A stretch of DNA of 64,000 bases, taken from positions 62,001 through 126,000 of the forward strand of contig NZ_CCEJ010000007.1 in assembly GCF_000750955.1 (NCBI RefSeq), written 5' to 3'. The notes beneath the pieces were generated by a model. It saw only the letters and a program-made list of their open reading frames with translations, had not been told where the DNA came from and did not search any database. Below, piece after piece: positions 8,334 to 17,192 of this stretch. A program made the position numbers and the translations under genes. Numbering within the stretch: the first letter of the stretch is position 1; each line of letters begins with the position of its first letter. This DNA comes from Criblamydia sequanensis CRIB-18. GTDB lineage: Bacteria > Chlamydiota > Chlamydiia > Chlamydiales > Criblamydiaceae.

Positions 8334-10151
8334 TTAAATATACCCTTTCAGAAGAAGTTCAGATTTTAATTTTTCAAGCTCTTCGCTTTCTTTCTCCCAA
8401 TCTTCAAAGAGTAAGGCCAACTCCTCTTGAATGGCTTTAATGATTTTGGAAGTTTCTGCGATTTCCTTAGCCTTAGAATCAAAAGAAGCTTTCATAAGCC
8501 TATCTTCTTCTTTTTTTAAATCCCCTTCTTTAGTTTCAATGGCTTTTTCTGTTTTAGAAATTTTATTTTTAAGAACTTTTAAATGATTTCGTAAAACTAG
8601 GCTTTCTGAAGGATCTTTTTTTAAAACCTTATTTTCTTTAGTAAAAATTTCAGGCTCTTCCCAACCCATTTTTGAAAGAAAATCTTCGTAGCCGCCTATT
8701 AAAAGTTGTTGAGCGTTCTGTTTGACGTGAACGATTTTATTGAAGGGAAGCGCGCTTAATATGTCTTCATTATGCGTTACAAAAATATAAGCCCCTTTAA
8801 AAGACTCAAGGGCTGTCTTTAAAGCCTCGATCGACTCAAGATCCAGATGGTGTGTGGGTTCATCAAGTAGCAGCAGGTTGCAAGAAGAGGCCAGAATTTT
8901 CCCAAGTAAAACCCTGCTTTTTTCGCCTCCCGAGAGAACATTTATCTTTTTTTCTTGTGCGTCCTTGCTAAACATCATAGCGCCGGCTATGGCAAGCACT
9001 TCTTGAGCTGCAAGGAGCGGGTTCGCTTTTGCAATTTCTTCGAAAATCGTGTTGTCTTTGTCTAATCGATCGATGTTGGTTTGCCCAAAGTAGCCGATCC
9101 GTAAATGAGGAGAAGGCAGGAGTTGGCCTTGAAGAGGTTTAATTTGCGAGGCCATAAGCTTTAAAAGAGTACTTTTTCCTTCGCCGTTTTTTCCAATGAT
9201 GGCAATACGGTCTTGAATCTCAACTTCTAATGAGAATCGGTGGATAAGATGCGGGGTCGCTCTATCCTCGTGATCATAAGAGAAGGAAAGGTTGTCGGCA
9301 TGCAAAAGTCTTTTTGCAGGGCTTTCAAAATAATTAAAGTTAAAGTTTAAGTGCTTTAAATCATTTAATTTTTCTAACGAGGGCATTTTGCTAAGCATTT
9401 TTTTTCTTGATTCAGCTTGGGAGGCTTTTGTCGCTTTAGCGCCAAATCGGTCAATAAATTCCTCTATCTTGGCTTTTTTCTGTTCCAAATTCTGTCTTGT
9501 TTTTTCATGCAATTCCTCTTCTACTAGAATCTGCCGGTAAAGATCATCGACTTTTCCTTTTTGCTTTTTAATCGATGAGCGATGAATCATGATGGAATGG
9601 GTCGTCACTAAATCTAAAAAGCTTCGGTCATGTGAAATGATAAGACATTCTTTTGGCCAGGATTCAAGAAATTTGCCAAGCCAGCGTATCGAGACAATAT
9701 CCAAGTAGTTTGTCGGCTCATCAAGAAGAAGACAATCAGGTTCTGATATCAAGGCTTTAGCGAGGCTTAAACGGACTTGAAAACCACCAGACAAAAGACT
9801 TGGGGGTTGTTCCAACTGTTCGTTTGAAAAGCCAAGGCCCTGAAGAATTTTCTCAACCTTATAATGTTGATGCGATTCTTCTTCTTGAAGTGCTAGCGCA
9901 CCCTCTTCTAAAACAGTCGGTTCGCTAAGTTTTAGATGCTGCTTCAAATAGCCGATGCGATACCCTTTTGGAACATAGATCCGGCCCCCATCGCAGGGCT
10001 CTTCTTTTGTGATTAATCGAAAAAGTGTAGTTTTACCGGAGCCATTCCTTCCGACAAGCCCGACTTTTTCCCCTTTTCCAATCGAGAAGGAAACATGTGC
10101 AAAAAGAGGATTTTCCCCGTAGGATTTCGAGATGTCTTCAAATAAAATCAT
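8334..10151 (-). CDS. ABC-F family ATPase (Uup/EttA/YheS type)
   Basis: Two ATP-binding cassettes lie in one 605-residue chain with no membrane segment, as in ABC-F proteins that act on the ribosome. The first cassette has Walker A GRNGSGKTT (about 34-42), signature LLSGGF and Walker B LLLDEPTNYLD. The second has GKNGEGKST (about 317-325), signature LSGGEKSR and LLLDEPTHHLD. The linker between them (about 200-270) is charged and helical, as in the P-site tRNA interaction motif region. The last 90 residues form a Lys/Glu-rich coiled coil like the Uup C-terminal domain. Which ABC-F subgroup it belongs to cannot be fixed by eye. It ends close to the SET-protein gene upstream (43-base gap) but need not share a promoter. 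Confidence 0.93.
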   Translation of the reverse strand: MILFEDISKSYGENPLFAHVSFSIGKGEKVGLVGRNGSGKTTLFRLITKEEPCDGGRIYVPKGYRIGYLKQHLKLSEPTVLEEGALALQEEESHQHYKVEKILQGLGFSNEQLEQPPSLLSGGFQVRLSLAKALISEPDCLLLDEPTNYLDIVSIRWLGKFLESWPKECLIISHDRSFLDLVTTHSIMIHRSSIKKQKGKVDDLYRQILVEEELHEKTRQNLEQKKAKIEEFIDRFGAKATKASQAESRKKMLSKMPSLEKLNDLKHLNFNFNYFESPAKRLLHADNLSFSYDHEDRATPHLIHRFSLEVEIQDRIAIIGKNGEGKSTLLKLMASQIKPLQGQLLPSPHLRIGYFGQTNIDRLDKDNTIFEEIAKANPLLAAQEVLAIAGAMMFSKDAQEKKINVLSGGEKSRVLLGKILASSCNLLLLDEPTHHLDLESIEALKTALESFKGAYIFVTHNEDILSALPFNKIVHVKQNAQQLLIGGYEDFLSKMGWEEPEIFTKENKVLKKDPSESLVLRNHLKVLKNKISKTEKAIETKEGDLKKEEDRLMKASFDSKAKEIAETSKIIKAIQEELALLFEDWEKESEELEKLKSELLLKGYI

Positions 10152-10194
10152 TTTTTGGCAGTTGCATTTTTCTTAAGGTTAAGTAAGATCCAGT

Positions 10195-10995
10195 TTAAGC
10201 TTTCCATTTATTCCTGTTAATCCAAAAATCTTCGCCATAGTTTATAGTTATTTCTTCACCCGTTTGAATGGGAGCTGTTGTAAAAATTAAAATATGCAAG
10301 AGTCCTCGATCGTAAGCCATCACAGGTTCAGCATTTGGCAGATCGCTATGATTGGCAAACCGCATTAAGGAGCCTTCTGAAGAGGCGTCGATAAAGCGTT
10401 TATTAAAAGACCAAAAAGCGCTTTGGTATTCAAAGCAGTAGGGGTTAGTTGTTTTTCTTGAGAGTAGAGAATGCTCTTCAACTTTTCCTGCATACTCGCC
10501 AATAGCTGCACCTGAGGGGATTTTGACTTCCGCAAAAAGGCCAAATCCTTTTTTCCTGGATATTTTTTTTATGAAAAGGGGGGCTTTAAAACCATCGAAA
10601 ATATCTTCCCTATAAAACTTGCCTTTTTCTCTTGCTTCGGCACCTATGTTTAAGAATGAAAAAGTGAGGCTTTTTTCCCGAATCGTTTTTTTTAATTTTT
10701 CGTAAGATTCAAAATAAAGAGTAGGGATAAGACTTACGTGAAATTTTTCTTTAAACGTTTTAGCAGTTAAGGTGTCAAGCTCAGTGCTTTTATCTTTCTG
10801 AACTTTAAAATAGCTTTCTTTCTTTTCGCTTAAGGATTGGATGCAAGTTTCTTTATTTAAAAGTTTTGCAAGTTCAAGAGCACTAAATCCAAGCTCATTG
10901 GTTTCAAGAAAATGGGAGGGGTCCTTTTTGTATTTTTCTAAGGTATTTAAATCATTTTCTAAAACAGCTTGATGAAGAAGGGGTTCGTCTTTCAA
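10195..10995 (-). CDS. Ankyrin-SET protein, candidate secreted lysine methyltransferase effector
   Basis: The protein has 266 residues. Residues 5-60 look like one or two ankyrin repeats (LLHQAVLENDLNTLEKY, then FSALELAKLLNKETC). A SET domain fills about 140-258: KKGFGLFAEVKIPSGAAIGEY at its start, the SAM/substrate motif RFANHS with Asn215-His216, and the closing EEITINYGEDFW with Tyr253. These are the residues expected of an active SET methyltransferase; no post-SET Cys cluster is present. SET domains are mainly eukaryotic, and Chlamydia trachomatis NUE is a known SET effector that methylates host histones. No N-terminal signal peptide is seen, which fits type III export. The target is unknown. 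The effector role is inference; the domain call is strong. Confidence 0.85.
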   Translation of the reverse strand: MKDEPLLHQAVLENDLNTLEKYKKDPSHFLETNELGFSALELAKLLNKETCIQSLSEKKESYFKVQKDKSTELDTLTAKTFKEKFHVSLIPTLYFESYEKLKKTIREKSLTFSFLNIGAEAREKGKFYREDIFDGFKAPLFIKKISRKKGFGLFAEVKIPSGAAIGEYAGKVEEHSLLSRKTTNPYCFEYQSAFWSFNKRFIDASSEGSLMRFANHSDLPNAEPVMAYDRGLLHILIFTTAPIQTGEEITINYGEDFWINRNKWKA

Positions 10996-11239
10996 ATTTT
11001 TTAAGTCCTCTTAGAAGAAACATAAACAATTCAGTTTATACTTAGGCTCTATTTATCACCTATAACTATCCGGCTAATTTTTTATAAAGCAATAACTATA
11101 AATAAGATATATCTTCAATACATTTATCAATAAAAAATTGAAATTTTTATTAAATGACCTTATTATTAAAAATAAGACGTCTTCTATAGAATAATTGATG
11201 CTTACTAGCATTATCTATTTGTTTGAGGAGAATGTACTT

Positions 11240-11446
11240 TTGAAACTAATTTTTATTATTTTTTTCTGCTTTATACCTATTTTCCCAAAAACGTTTGCTG
11301 AAACAACCTCTTTTTTAGAAGCTAAGAATTCCTTAAAAGACTATCGCTCATGGAGCTATCCTTATCCTGAAATTATAGACTACTTAACAGATAAGGGCGA
11401 AGAGAAGTTTCTGATCTTTAGTTATGGCAGGGGGGGGGATGGATAA
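11240..11446 (+). CDS. N-terminal half of a secreted protein interrupted at a poly-G tract
   Basis: The start chosen is TTG at 11240, because GAGGAG lies 9 bases upstream and the product then opens with a clean signal peptide (MKLIFIIFFCFIPIFPKTFA). A longer frame from ATG 11195 exists without a good ribosome site. The frame stops 8 bases after a run of nine G at 11430-11438. With eight G (or 5, or 11) it would read on into the frame that covers 11439-12041, giving one product of about 266 residues. So this is either the OFF state of a phase-variable gene, a decayed gene, or a base-calling error. Confidence 0.6.
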   Translation: MKLIFIIFFCFIPIFPKTFAETTSFLEAKNSLKDYRSWSYPYPEIIDYLTDKGEEKFLIFSYGRGGDG

Positions 11447-12041
11447 AACCTCGGCTGAACAAACTCTTGGCCAAAAATCGATGGATACAAGGAAAATGGC
11501 TATAGCTTACAATATAAAAAGGGTTTTTGATCGCGATGTTGAAATTAAACCTAATTCCAAGTGGGGAATTCCTTTTGATCCGGCAGCTCGGGGCATGCTT
11601 AATGTGATTCCCTCGGAGTCCGACAGTGATGTAACAAATGGCGTTCTCATTGAAGTTTCAAGAGAAGACATGGCGAAAGTACTTTTACGGGAAGAAGGGT
11701 ATGACCTCATTCCGGTTATCGTCCAGGAATGGGAAAATTTCATCCATAATAAACCGGTGTATAAGATAGCCTATACTTTTTATGCCCCGCAAAATAGCTC
11801 TTACACCAGTTCTTCAATTTTGCCAAGGCCTTCCTATTATGAATTGACAAGAGATGCCGCCTATAATTTCGGCCCTCTCTTCTACCTTTTATGGCTTAAA
11901 ACAACCTATATGGCAGATGGCATCACTCCCATAGAAGACTGGGAGAAAGAGGTTAAGGAAAATAGCCCTGCGACTTTAAAAACAGCTTCTTTTATAAATC
12001 AAGAATCCTTTCTTGAAGCCCCGAAAGGCGTCTGCCGCTAA
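11424..12041 (+). CDS. C-terminal part of the same split protein; gamma-glutamylcyclotransferase-like fold
   Basis: This frame can start at ATG 11424 but has no ribosome site there, and the nine G code for three Gly. It is best read as the continuation of the secreted protein beginning at 11240. Features recall the GGCT/AIG2 superfamily: an N-terminal strand ending in FSYG (from the upstream frame), AARGMLNVIP, GVLIEVSREDMAKVL, then EEGYDLIPVIV, which matches the usual 'L..RE.gY' segment. GGCT-fold enzymes release pyroglutamate from gamma-glutamyl amines, but the canonical YGSL motif reads YGRG here, so activity is doubtful. The 3' end overlaps the 3' end of recD on the other strand by 50 bases. 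Confidence 0.5.
   Translation: MAGGGMDKTSAEQTLGQKSMDTRKMAIAYNIKRVFDRDVEIKPNSKWGIPFDPAARGMLNVIPSESDSDVTNGVLIEVSREDMAKVLLREEGYDLIPVIVQEWENFIHNKPVYKIAYTFYAPQNSSYTSSSILPRPSYYELTRDAAYNFGPLFYLLWLKTTYMADGITPIEDWEKEVKENSPATLKTASFINQESFLEAPKGVCR
11430..11438 (+). repeat. Poly-G tract (nine G) at a frame break
   Basis: A run of nine G in AT-rich coding DNA sits exactly where two overlapping frames of one protein meet. Loss of a single G restores one continuous frame. Such tracts are classic slipped-strand switches, for example in chlamydial pmp genes. Confidence 0.85.
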
Positions 12042-13782
12042 AAGCAACACATTTTTTTAAAATTTCTTCTGTTGAAAAAAGGGTAAGCTTACGTTTCGCC
12101 CGTGTGACAGCGGTATAAAGAATCTCTTTTCCAAAATTTGCCCCTTCTTCTCCAAACAAAATAAGAACCTTTTCAAATTCACTGCCTTGTGATTTATGGA
12201 TGGTAAAAGAGAAGGCTAAATCAAATTCCGGAAGTAAAAGCGCCGGGATTTCTTTAAATTCTTGAGGCTTGGTTTGAAAATAAGCGCGGTCTCCTTTTTG
12301 GAGTTGGAAAGGGTCTTTGCAAAAAAGAAAGCCGATTTCCCCGTTAAATAATTGAAGCGACGCTTTATTTTTGGTAATCATAATGGGAAGAACTAAAGTT
12401 TCTTTTTTATTTAATTTTTTAATTTCTTTAAGAAAAAAACTGTTTAAATGCTCAACGCCGAAAAGGCCTTTTCTTAGGGGGGTTAAAGCGCAAAAGCGTT
12501 TAAGATGGCTAAAGAGAAAATCTAAAGAATCCTCTTCTTCTAAAAGGAAGTTAAAGTTCTCATGCAGGATGGATTTTATGAGGTCGCTATTTTTACTTTT
12601 TTCGCCCCATTCGGTCCATTCTAAATTTTCATCGCTTTTAAGATAAGATAAGGCTGTTTCGATATCTTCTTTCAAAATAGCTTCTCCAAAAAGTGAAAGG
12701 GACTCAGTTTCTTGTCTTTTCCCTTTCTCAAGCTCAGAGATAATAGTTTGAAAGAAGACATGTTTATTAAAACCGTCTAAAAAATCTCCGAAAAGCGAAC
12801 CTGCATCGACCGGGGGAAGTTGATGCTTATCGCCAATAAGTATTAAACGAGAGCCTGCTTTCATAGCTTTTAAAAGACGAAGTAAAAGATGGGAATCAAT
12901 CATAGAGGCTTCATCGATAAGAACAAGATCTTTTGATAGCCAACCTTCTTTGGATTCTTCAAATTGATTTTCTTGACCTAGTAAAGAATGAAGCGTTCCG
13001 CAATCCGCCTTTTCAATCCAATCGTCCTTCACTATTTTTTTAAGCCCCGCTAGGAAATGGCTTGCAGCTTTTCCGGTCGGGGCCGCAATTGCAGCATCTA
13101 AATTTTGTTTGCCATCATCAGAGAGGGAATTAAAAAATAGATCTAAAGCGTGAGCTGCGGTATAGGTTTTACCGGTTCCAGGTCCCCCTGTCAAGAGGCC
13201 AAGGGAATGATGAATGATAGAATTTATGGCTTTTGCTTGAACCTCATCAAATAAATTTTGAGAGTGTTTTTGAGACAAAAGAGCTTGAAAACCATCAAGA
13301 TTAATTTTAAGGGTTGGTTTTTGAGATAAAATGCGTTTAAGCTGATAAACGATTTCTTTTTCTTGCTTCCAATTTTTCTTTAGATAAAGCTTTTTCTTTT
13401 CAGCCAAAATAAAAGAGGTTTCCTTTTCTTCAGAAGGGAGGTCTTGAAAAAGTTCCTCTAAGGCTTTAATCCCGTTCGTTACGGCCAGATCGATCTTTTC
13501 AAATGAAAGAGAGTCATCCCTCTCTTGAATTTCACCTAAAACACGTGAGGGAGGAAAGAGAGAAGCTTTTTCATATTGAATTAGGAGGTGGCCCTGTTTT
13601 TCGGCCAAAGAAACAAAACCAATGGCCAGGGCCATTTCTTCAGATAGCTTGGAAAACAACTTCTTGGCTTCTAAGATCAATTCAAGCTCTAAACTGCCAA
13701 AGAAATCATTTTCGAAAAGGGCCTTAACAAAAGGCCATTCGCCTATCCTGGCGCTTAATTTATGTTTTGGCAAAAAATTCAT
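11992..13782 (-). CDS. recD: Exonuclease V subunit RecD (5'-3' helicase)
   Basis: The 596-residue length is near the RecD norm. Walker A GGPGTGKT lies at about 199-206. LVLIDEASMID (motif II) and LILIGDKHQLPPVDAGSLFG (motif III region) follow, and the C-terminal FSFTIHKSQGSEF and YTAVTRAKRKL are the superfamily-1 motifs V and VI. RecD is the fast 5'-3' motor of RecBCD, which resects double-strand ends and loads RecA at Chi. It is the last gene of recC-recB-recD; its ATG shares base 13782 with the recB stop region, so translation is coupled. Its 3' end overlaps the convergent gene ending at 12041. Confidence 0.95.
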   Translation of the reverse strand: MNFLPKHKLSARIGEWPFVKALFENDFFGSLELELILEAKKLFSKLSEEMALAIGFVSLAEKQGHLLIQYEKASLFPPSRVLGEIQERDDSLSFEKIDLAVTNGIKALEELFQDLPSEEKETSFILAEKKKLYLKKNWKQEKEIVYQLKRILSQKPTLKINLDGFQALLSQKHSQNLFDEVQAKAINSIIHHSLGLLTGGPGTGKTYTAAHALDLFFNSLSDDGKQNLDAAIAAPTGKAASHFLAGLKKIVKDDWIEKADCGTLHSLLGQENQFEESKEGWLSKDLVLIDEASMIDSHLLLRLLKAMKAGSRLILIGDKHQLPPVDAGSLFGDFLDGFNKHVFFQTIISELEKGKRQETESLSLFGEAILKEDIETALSYLKSDENLEWTEWGEKSKNSDLIKSILHENFNFLLEEEDSLDFLFSHLKRFCALTPLRKGLFGVEHLNSFFLKEIKKLNKKETLVLPIMITKNKASLQLFNGEIGFLFCKDPFQLQKGDRAYFQTKPQEFKEIPALLLPEFDLAFSFTIHKSQGSEFEKVLILFGEEGANFGKEILYTAVTRAKRKLTLFSTEEILKKCVAFSGRRLSGLQERILDL

Positions 13783-16700
13783 CAGCTTTCCTTGAAGGGA
13801 ATAAAATAAACGCCGCTCTCAGGCCCAAAAACAGTCCCTCTTAAAAAAAGATAAAAACAGCCTCCAAAAATTTCATGAAAAGGTTTTTTTTCATAAATCG
13901 CTAGATATTTTCTTAAAGCTTCCCTATAAATTTTAGCTTGCAGGTCATATCGATTTTTTTCAATCTCGGCTATTAAGGATTCCTTTTCGTAGTCTTCTTT
14001 TTTATTTCCAAGCCAGTTTGTTTTCCAGTCGAGGATATAGTATTTTTCTTCATGGTAAAAGATTAGGTCTATCGCCCCTTGAAGATACTCTTCTTCTTGA
14101 GATGAGCGATGCGTTGGATGAAGAAAGTCCATCTCGCGAATTGATTTTGTTAGGTCGATATCTTTCAGAGTAAAATTCAAGAGTTTAGCTTGAAAACTGC
14201 TTTCCAATATTCTTTCGATTTCCTCTCTATATTCATAAAGAGAAGTCCCTTTAGATCGTTTTTCAATGATTTCTTTAAGATTGCGACAATTAAAAGCTTC
14301 CACATTTTCAAGTATGTTATGAAGCAATATACCGGTTTCAATTCCGGCCGGCAAAAGCGGTTTCTCTACAGGACTTGCACACTCAAAATTGGGTTCTTTG
14401 AGGTCATGAAGAGCTTTTGAAATAGAGGTAAAGGAGTGAGTGCTTTTTCTTTTAAAGGGATAAAGAGAGGCTTCGGTAAAGATCAAGGGTTTTAATTCAG
14501 GTTTTTCAAAAGAAACTATGACGGGGGCTTTCTCTAAATATTGAAATGAAATTTCATTTTTAGAGGCTTCTAAAAAGTTCAAAAGGGGAGAAAGTTCTTC
14601 CTGACCTGAGAGGGAACCTTTTTTTAAAGCTTGTTGCCAAAGATCAAGGGGGGTATCAACGGTTGTCTTTTCATAGATCGGAAAAGGCAAATAGACTCTT
14701 TCCCGGGCCCTTGTTAACGCAACATAAAACTGTCTTGTTTTTTCAGCTTCTAATTCATCGAGGTAGGAAAGATAAGAGGGGTCTTCCTGATTTCGAACTT
14801 TTAGGGTGAAACCATTTTCCTCTGAGTAGGAAGGAAATATCGCCTCTTTCTTGTTTGAGGATCTGTAAAGGCCTGCGGCAAAAACAATTTCATACTCAAG
14901 GCCTTTACTTGAGTGAATCGTTTCGATAATGACAGAATCCTTCCCTTCTTCAAAATAGGCTTGCAGCTCTTTTTCTAATTCCGGGTCGGCAAAGAAAAAA
15001 GGATCTTTTAAAAGGGAGATAAGATCATACGAGGTTAGTCTTGATTTTCTTGCTTCTTCTAAGAGGATTTCGATAAGACCCTGGAAGTGCATAAAATATG
15101 TATCGCCATCCACTTGCTTTGACAAGCGATCTTTTGGGGAGGGGTAGCCTTCTATACTAAAATTAAAAAGCTTTTCAAAAAAAATGCCTAGTTCATCTTC
15201 CAAAAGAGATTTCTTTAAAGAGGTGAGATAAACATAGACGTCTTCTTGAAAGAGAAGATCTTCCATTTTTTTTAGATCCTTAGCTTCAAAACCAAGCAAT
15301 GTGGTTGTTAGCGCAGATTTTGCCAGGGATTCGTTTTTAAGCTCATGAAGAGCTTCCAAAATGGACCTTAGATCTTCTAATAAAGTTTCATCGATTTGAG
15401 ATTTTGGTTTTGGTATTTTGCAAGGAATATTTCTTTCTTTTAAATAGGATGAAATAGTGTCGGCTTGCGTATGAGAATGAACTAGTATAGCCATATCCTT
15501 AAACGGCACCAAAGATTGAGTATGGAGTCTTATTATTTCCGACGCTAAAAATGGAAAGAAATACTTTTCTTCAAAAAAATTATCTTTGGAATGTCTGAGG
15601 GAGGGTAAATCTTCTTTTTTGACTTCGGCTAAACAAATGTGAAAAGCTTTTAAATCATCCTGATAAGGCTTAATTTTTCTTGTCTCATCCGCTTGATTGC
15701 TTTCATAGGGAAAAGAAGATTCTTTTCTTGGAAGTTTAAAAAAATCAGGGGCGTAATCCGCTTTGAAAACCCGATTTATTGCGCCGACAAGCTCCTTATT
15801 GGATCTATAATTGCAGTTTAATGAATAGTGATGCTCTTTATCAATATGTCCTATGGCATCAAGATAGGTATAGATATCGGCGCTACGAAAAAGGTAGATG
15901 GATTGCTTTGGATCCCCTACCAAAATAAGGTTTGGACCCTTTTGGCCGGGTGATATAAATAGTTTTTTAAATAAATTCCATTGCCTTGGATCGGTGTCTT
16001 GGAACTCATCAATGATAACGCTTTTAAATCGCTCTCTTAAAGTTTCTTGAAAAGAAGGATTCTCTGCAACAAGCGACATCTTTTCAATTAAAGCATCAGG
16101 AATAAAGTATTCAGAGCCTTCCGTCTTCTTTTTCAGCAAACTTTTAAAGGAAAAAGCTAAATTTAGTAGAATTCTCTCTTTTTGGGAGGCTTCCAAGATC
16201 GTTTTTGAAAGGGTTTCATTTAAATCTTCATATAAATGCGGATAATAAAGAGGCTTTTTCTTTATTGAATGTGCCTCAGCTTTTTTTGCATAGATCGAAA
16301 AGTCCTCGAAAGTATCGCTTTCTGCAATAAATTGATCAAAAAGTTCGCTATCTTCTTTTGTTTCATCAAAAAGATGCGTAAGCAGTTCTGAGAAGTAAAT
16401 AAGGCTTCTCTTATCATGTTTTCTTGAGGGTTCAATAAAAAAGGCTTTTAGATCTGAAATGACGTTTTCTTTAGTAACCTTATAGCGTGAAAGGAAGTTT
16501 TTTCTAATATTTTTAAAATTTTGAAGATATTCAAAAAAAGGTGGGTTCTTAGCGATTTCATAAGGCATCTCGGATAACTTTAAAATTTCATTTTTTAAAT
16601 GTTCCCTCGCTTCCCTTTGAGTTAGAAGCTTGTTTAATTGAGAAGCGCTTATATTTTTTTCGTTGAGATTTAAATAAATGAAGTCATTAAAAAGCCTATC

Positions 16701-17192
16701 CAAGCCAAGGCGGTCAAAGTTATCAAAAATAACCCCTTTATTATCAATATTGGCATCAAAGGCATGTTCTTGAAGCATTTTGGCGCAAAAACCATGAATG
16801 GTGTAAATGGCAGCTTCAGATTTAGATTGAATGGCAATTTCAAGATAATGCTTAATTTGCCTAAGTCTTTCTTTGCCCTCTTCTTTGTATTGTTTTAAAA
16901 AATCAAGGGGGGTATTTAAATCTTCATCATTTAACCAAGCTTTGACAAGAAAAAGAGCTTCTTTGATCGCTCTAAAGCAGCGTATTATTAACTCTTTTGC
17001 CGCAGCTCTTGTAAAGGTTACGATTAAGAGTTCATCCAGGGTATAGGGCCTATCTAGCAATAAGTCTTTTTCAATAAGAAACCTTAAAGCAAGATGTTCA
17101 ATGGCAAAAGTTTTTCCGGTTCCGGCCGAAGCTGAAATGCTTTTATTTCCAAATAAGGGAAGGTTTCTATCTAGAACATTGAACGCTTTCAT
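13782..17192 (-). CDS. recB: Exonuclease V subunit RecB (3'-5' helicase and nuclease)
   Basis: The protein has 1136 residues. Walker A SASAGTGKTFA lies at about 20-30, motif II VIIDEFQDTDPRQW at about 391-404, LILVGDPKQSIYLFR follows, and FYVALTRARERVYLP is motif VI. The nuclease domain at the C-terminus is intact: GAIDLIFYHEE, then ILDWKTNW, then the QxxxY element in DLQAKIYREAL. It is therefore expected to unwind and cut DNA. It overlaps recC by 4 bases and recD by 1, a tight operon. Nothing is missing. Confidence 0.96.
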   Translation of the reverse strand: MKAFNVLDRNLPLFGNKSISASAGTGKTFAIEHLALRFLIEKDLLLDRPYTLDELLIVTFTRAAAKELIIRCFRAIKEALFLVKAWLNDEDLNTPLDFLKQYKEEGKERLRQIKHYLEIAIQSKSEAAIYTIHGFCAKMLQEHAFDANIDNKGVIFDNFDRLGLDRLFNDFIYLNLNEKNISASQLNKLLTQREAREHLKNEILKLSEMPYEIAKNPPFFEYLQNFKNIRKNFLSRYKVTKENVISDLKAFFIEPSRKHDKRSLIYFSELLTHLFDETKEDSELFDQFIAESDTFEDFSIYAKKAEAHSIKKKPLYYPHLYEDLNETLSKTILEASQKERILLNLAFSFKSLLKKKTEGSEYFIPDALIEKMSLVAENPSFQETLRERFKSVIIDEFQDTDPRQWNLFKKLFISPGQKGPNLILVGDPKQSIYLFRSADIYTYLDAIGHIDKEHHYSLNCNYRSNKELVGAINRVFKADYAPDFFKLPRKESSFPYESNQADETRKIKPYQDDLKAFHICLAEVKKEDLPSLRHSKDNFFEEKYFFPFLASEIIRLHTQSLVPFKDMAILVHSHTQADTISSYLKERNIPCKIPKPKSQIDETLLEDLRSILEALHELKNESLAKSALTTTLLGFEAKDLKKMEDLLFQEDVYVYLTSLKKSLLEDELGIFFEKLFNFSIEGYPSPKDRLSKQVDGDTYFMHFQGLIEILLEEARKSRLTSYDLISLLKDPFFFADPELEKELQAYFEEGKDSVIIETIHSSKGLEYEIVFAAGLYRSSNKKEAIFPSYSEENGFTLKVRNQEDPSYLSYLDELEAEKTRQFYVALTRARERVYLPFPIYEKTTVDTPLDLWQQALKKGSLSGQEELSPLLNFLEASKNEISFQYLEKAPVIVSFEKPELKPLIFTEASLYPFKRKSTHSFTSISKALHDLKEPNFECASPVEKPLLPAGIETGILLHNILENVEAFNCRNLKEIIEKRSKGTSLYEYREEIERILESSFQAKLLNFTLKDIDLTKSIREMDFLHPTHRSSQEEEYLQGAIDLIFYHEEKYYILDWKTNWLGNKKEDYEKESLIAEIEKNRYDLQAKIYREALRKYLAIYEKKPFHEIFGGCFYLFLRGTVFGPESGVYFIPFKES

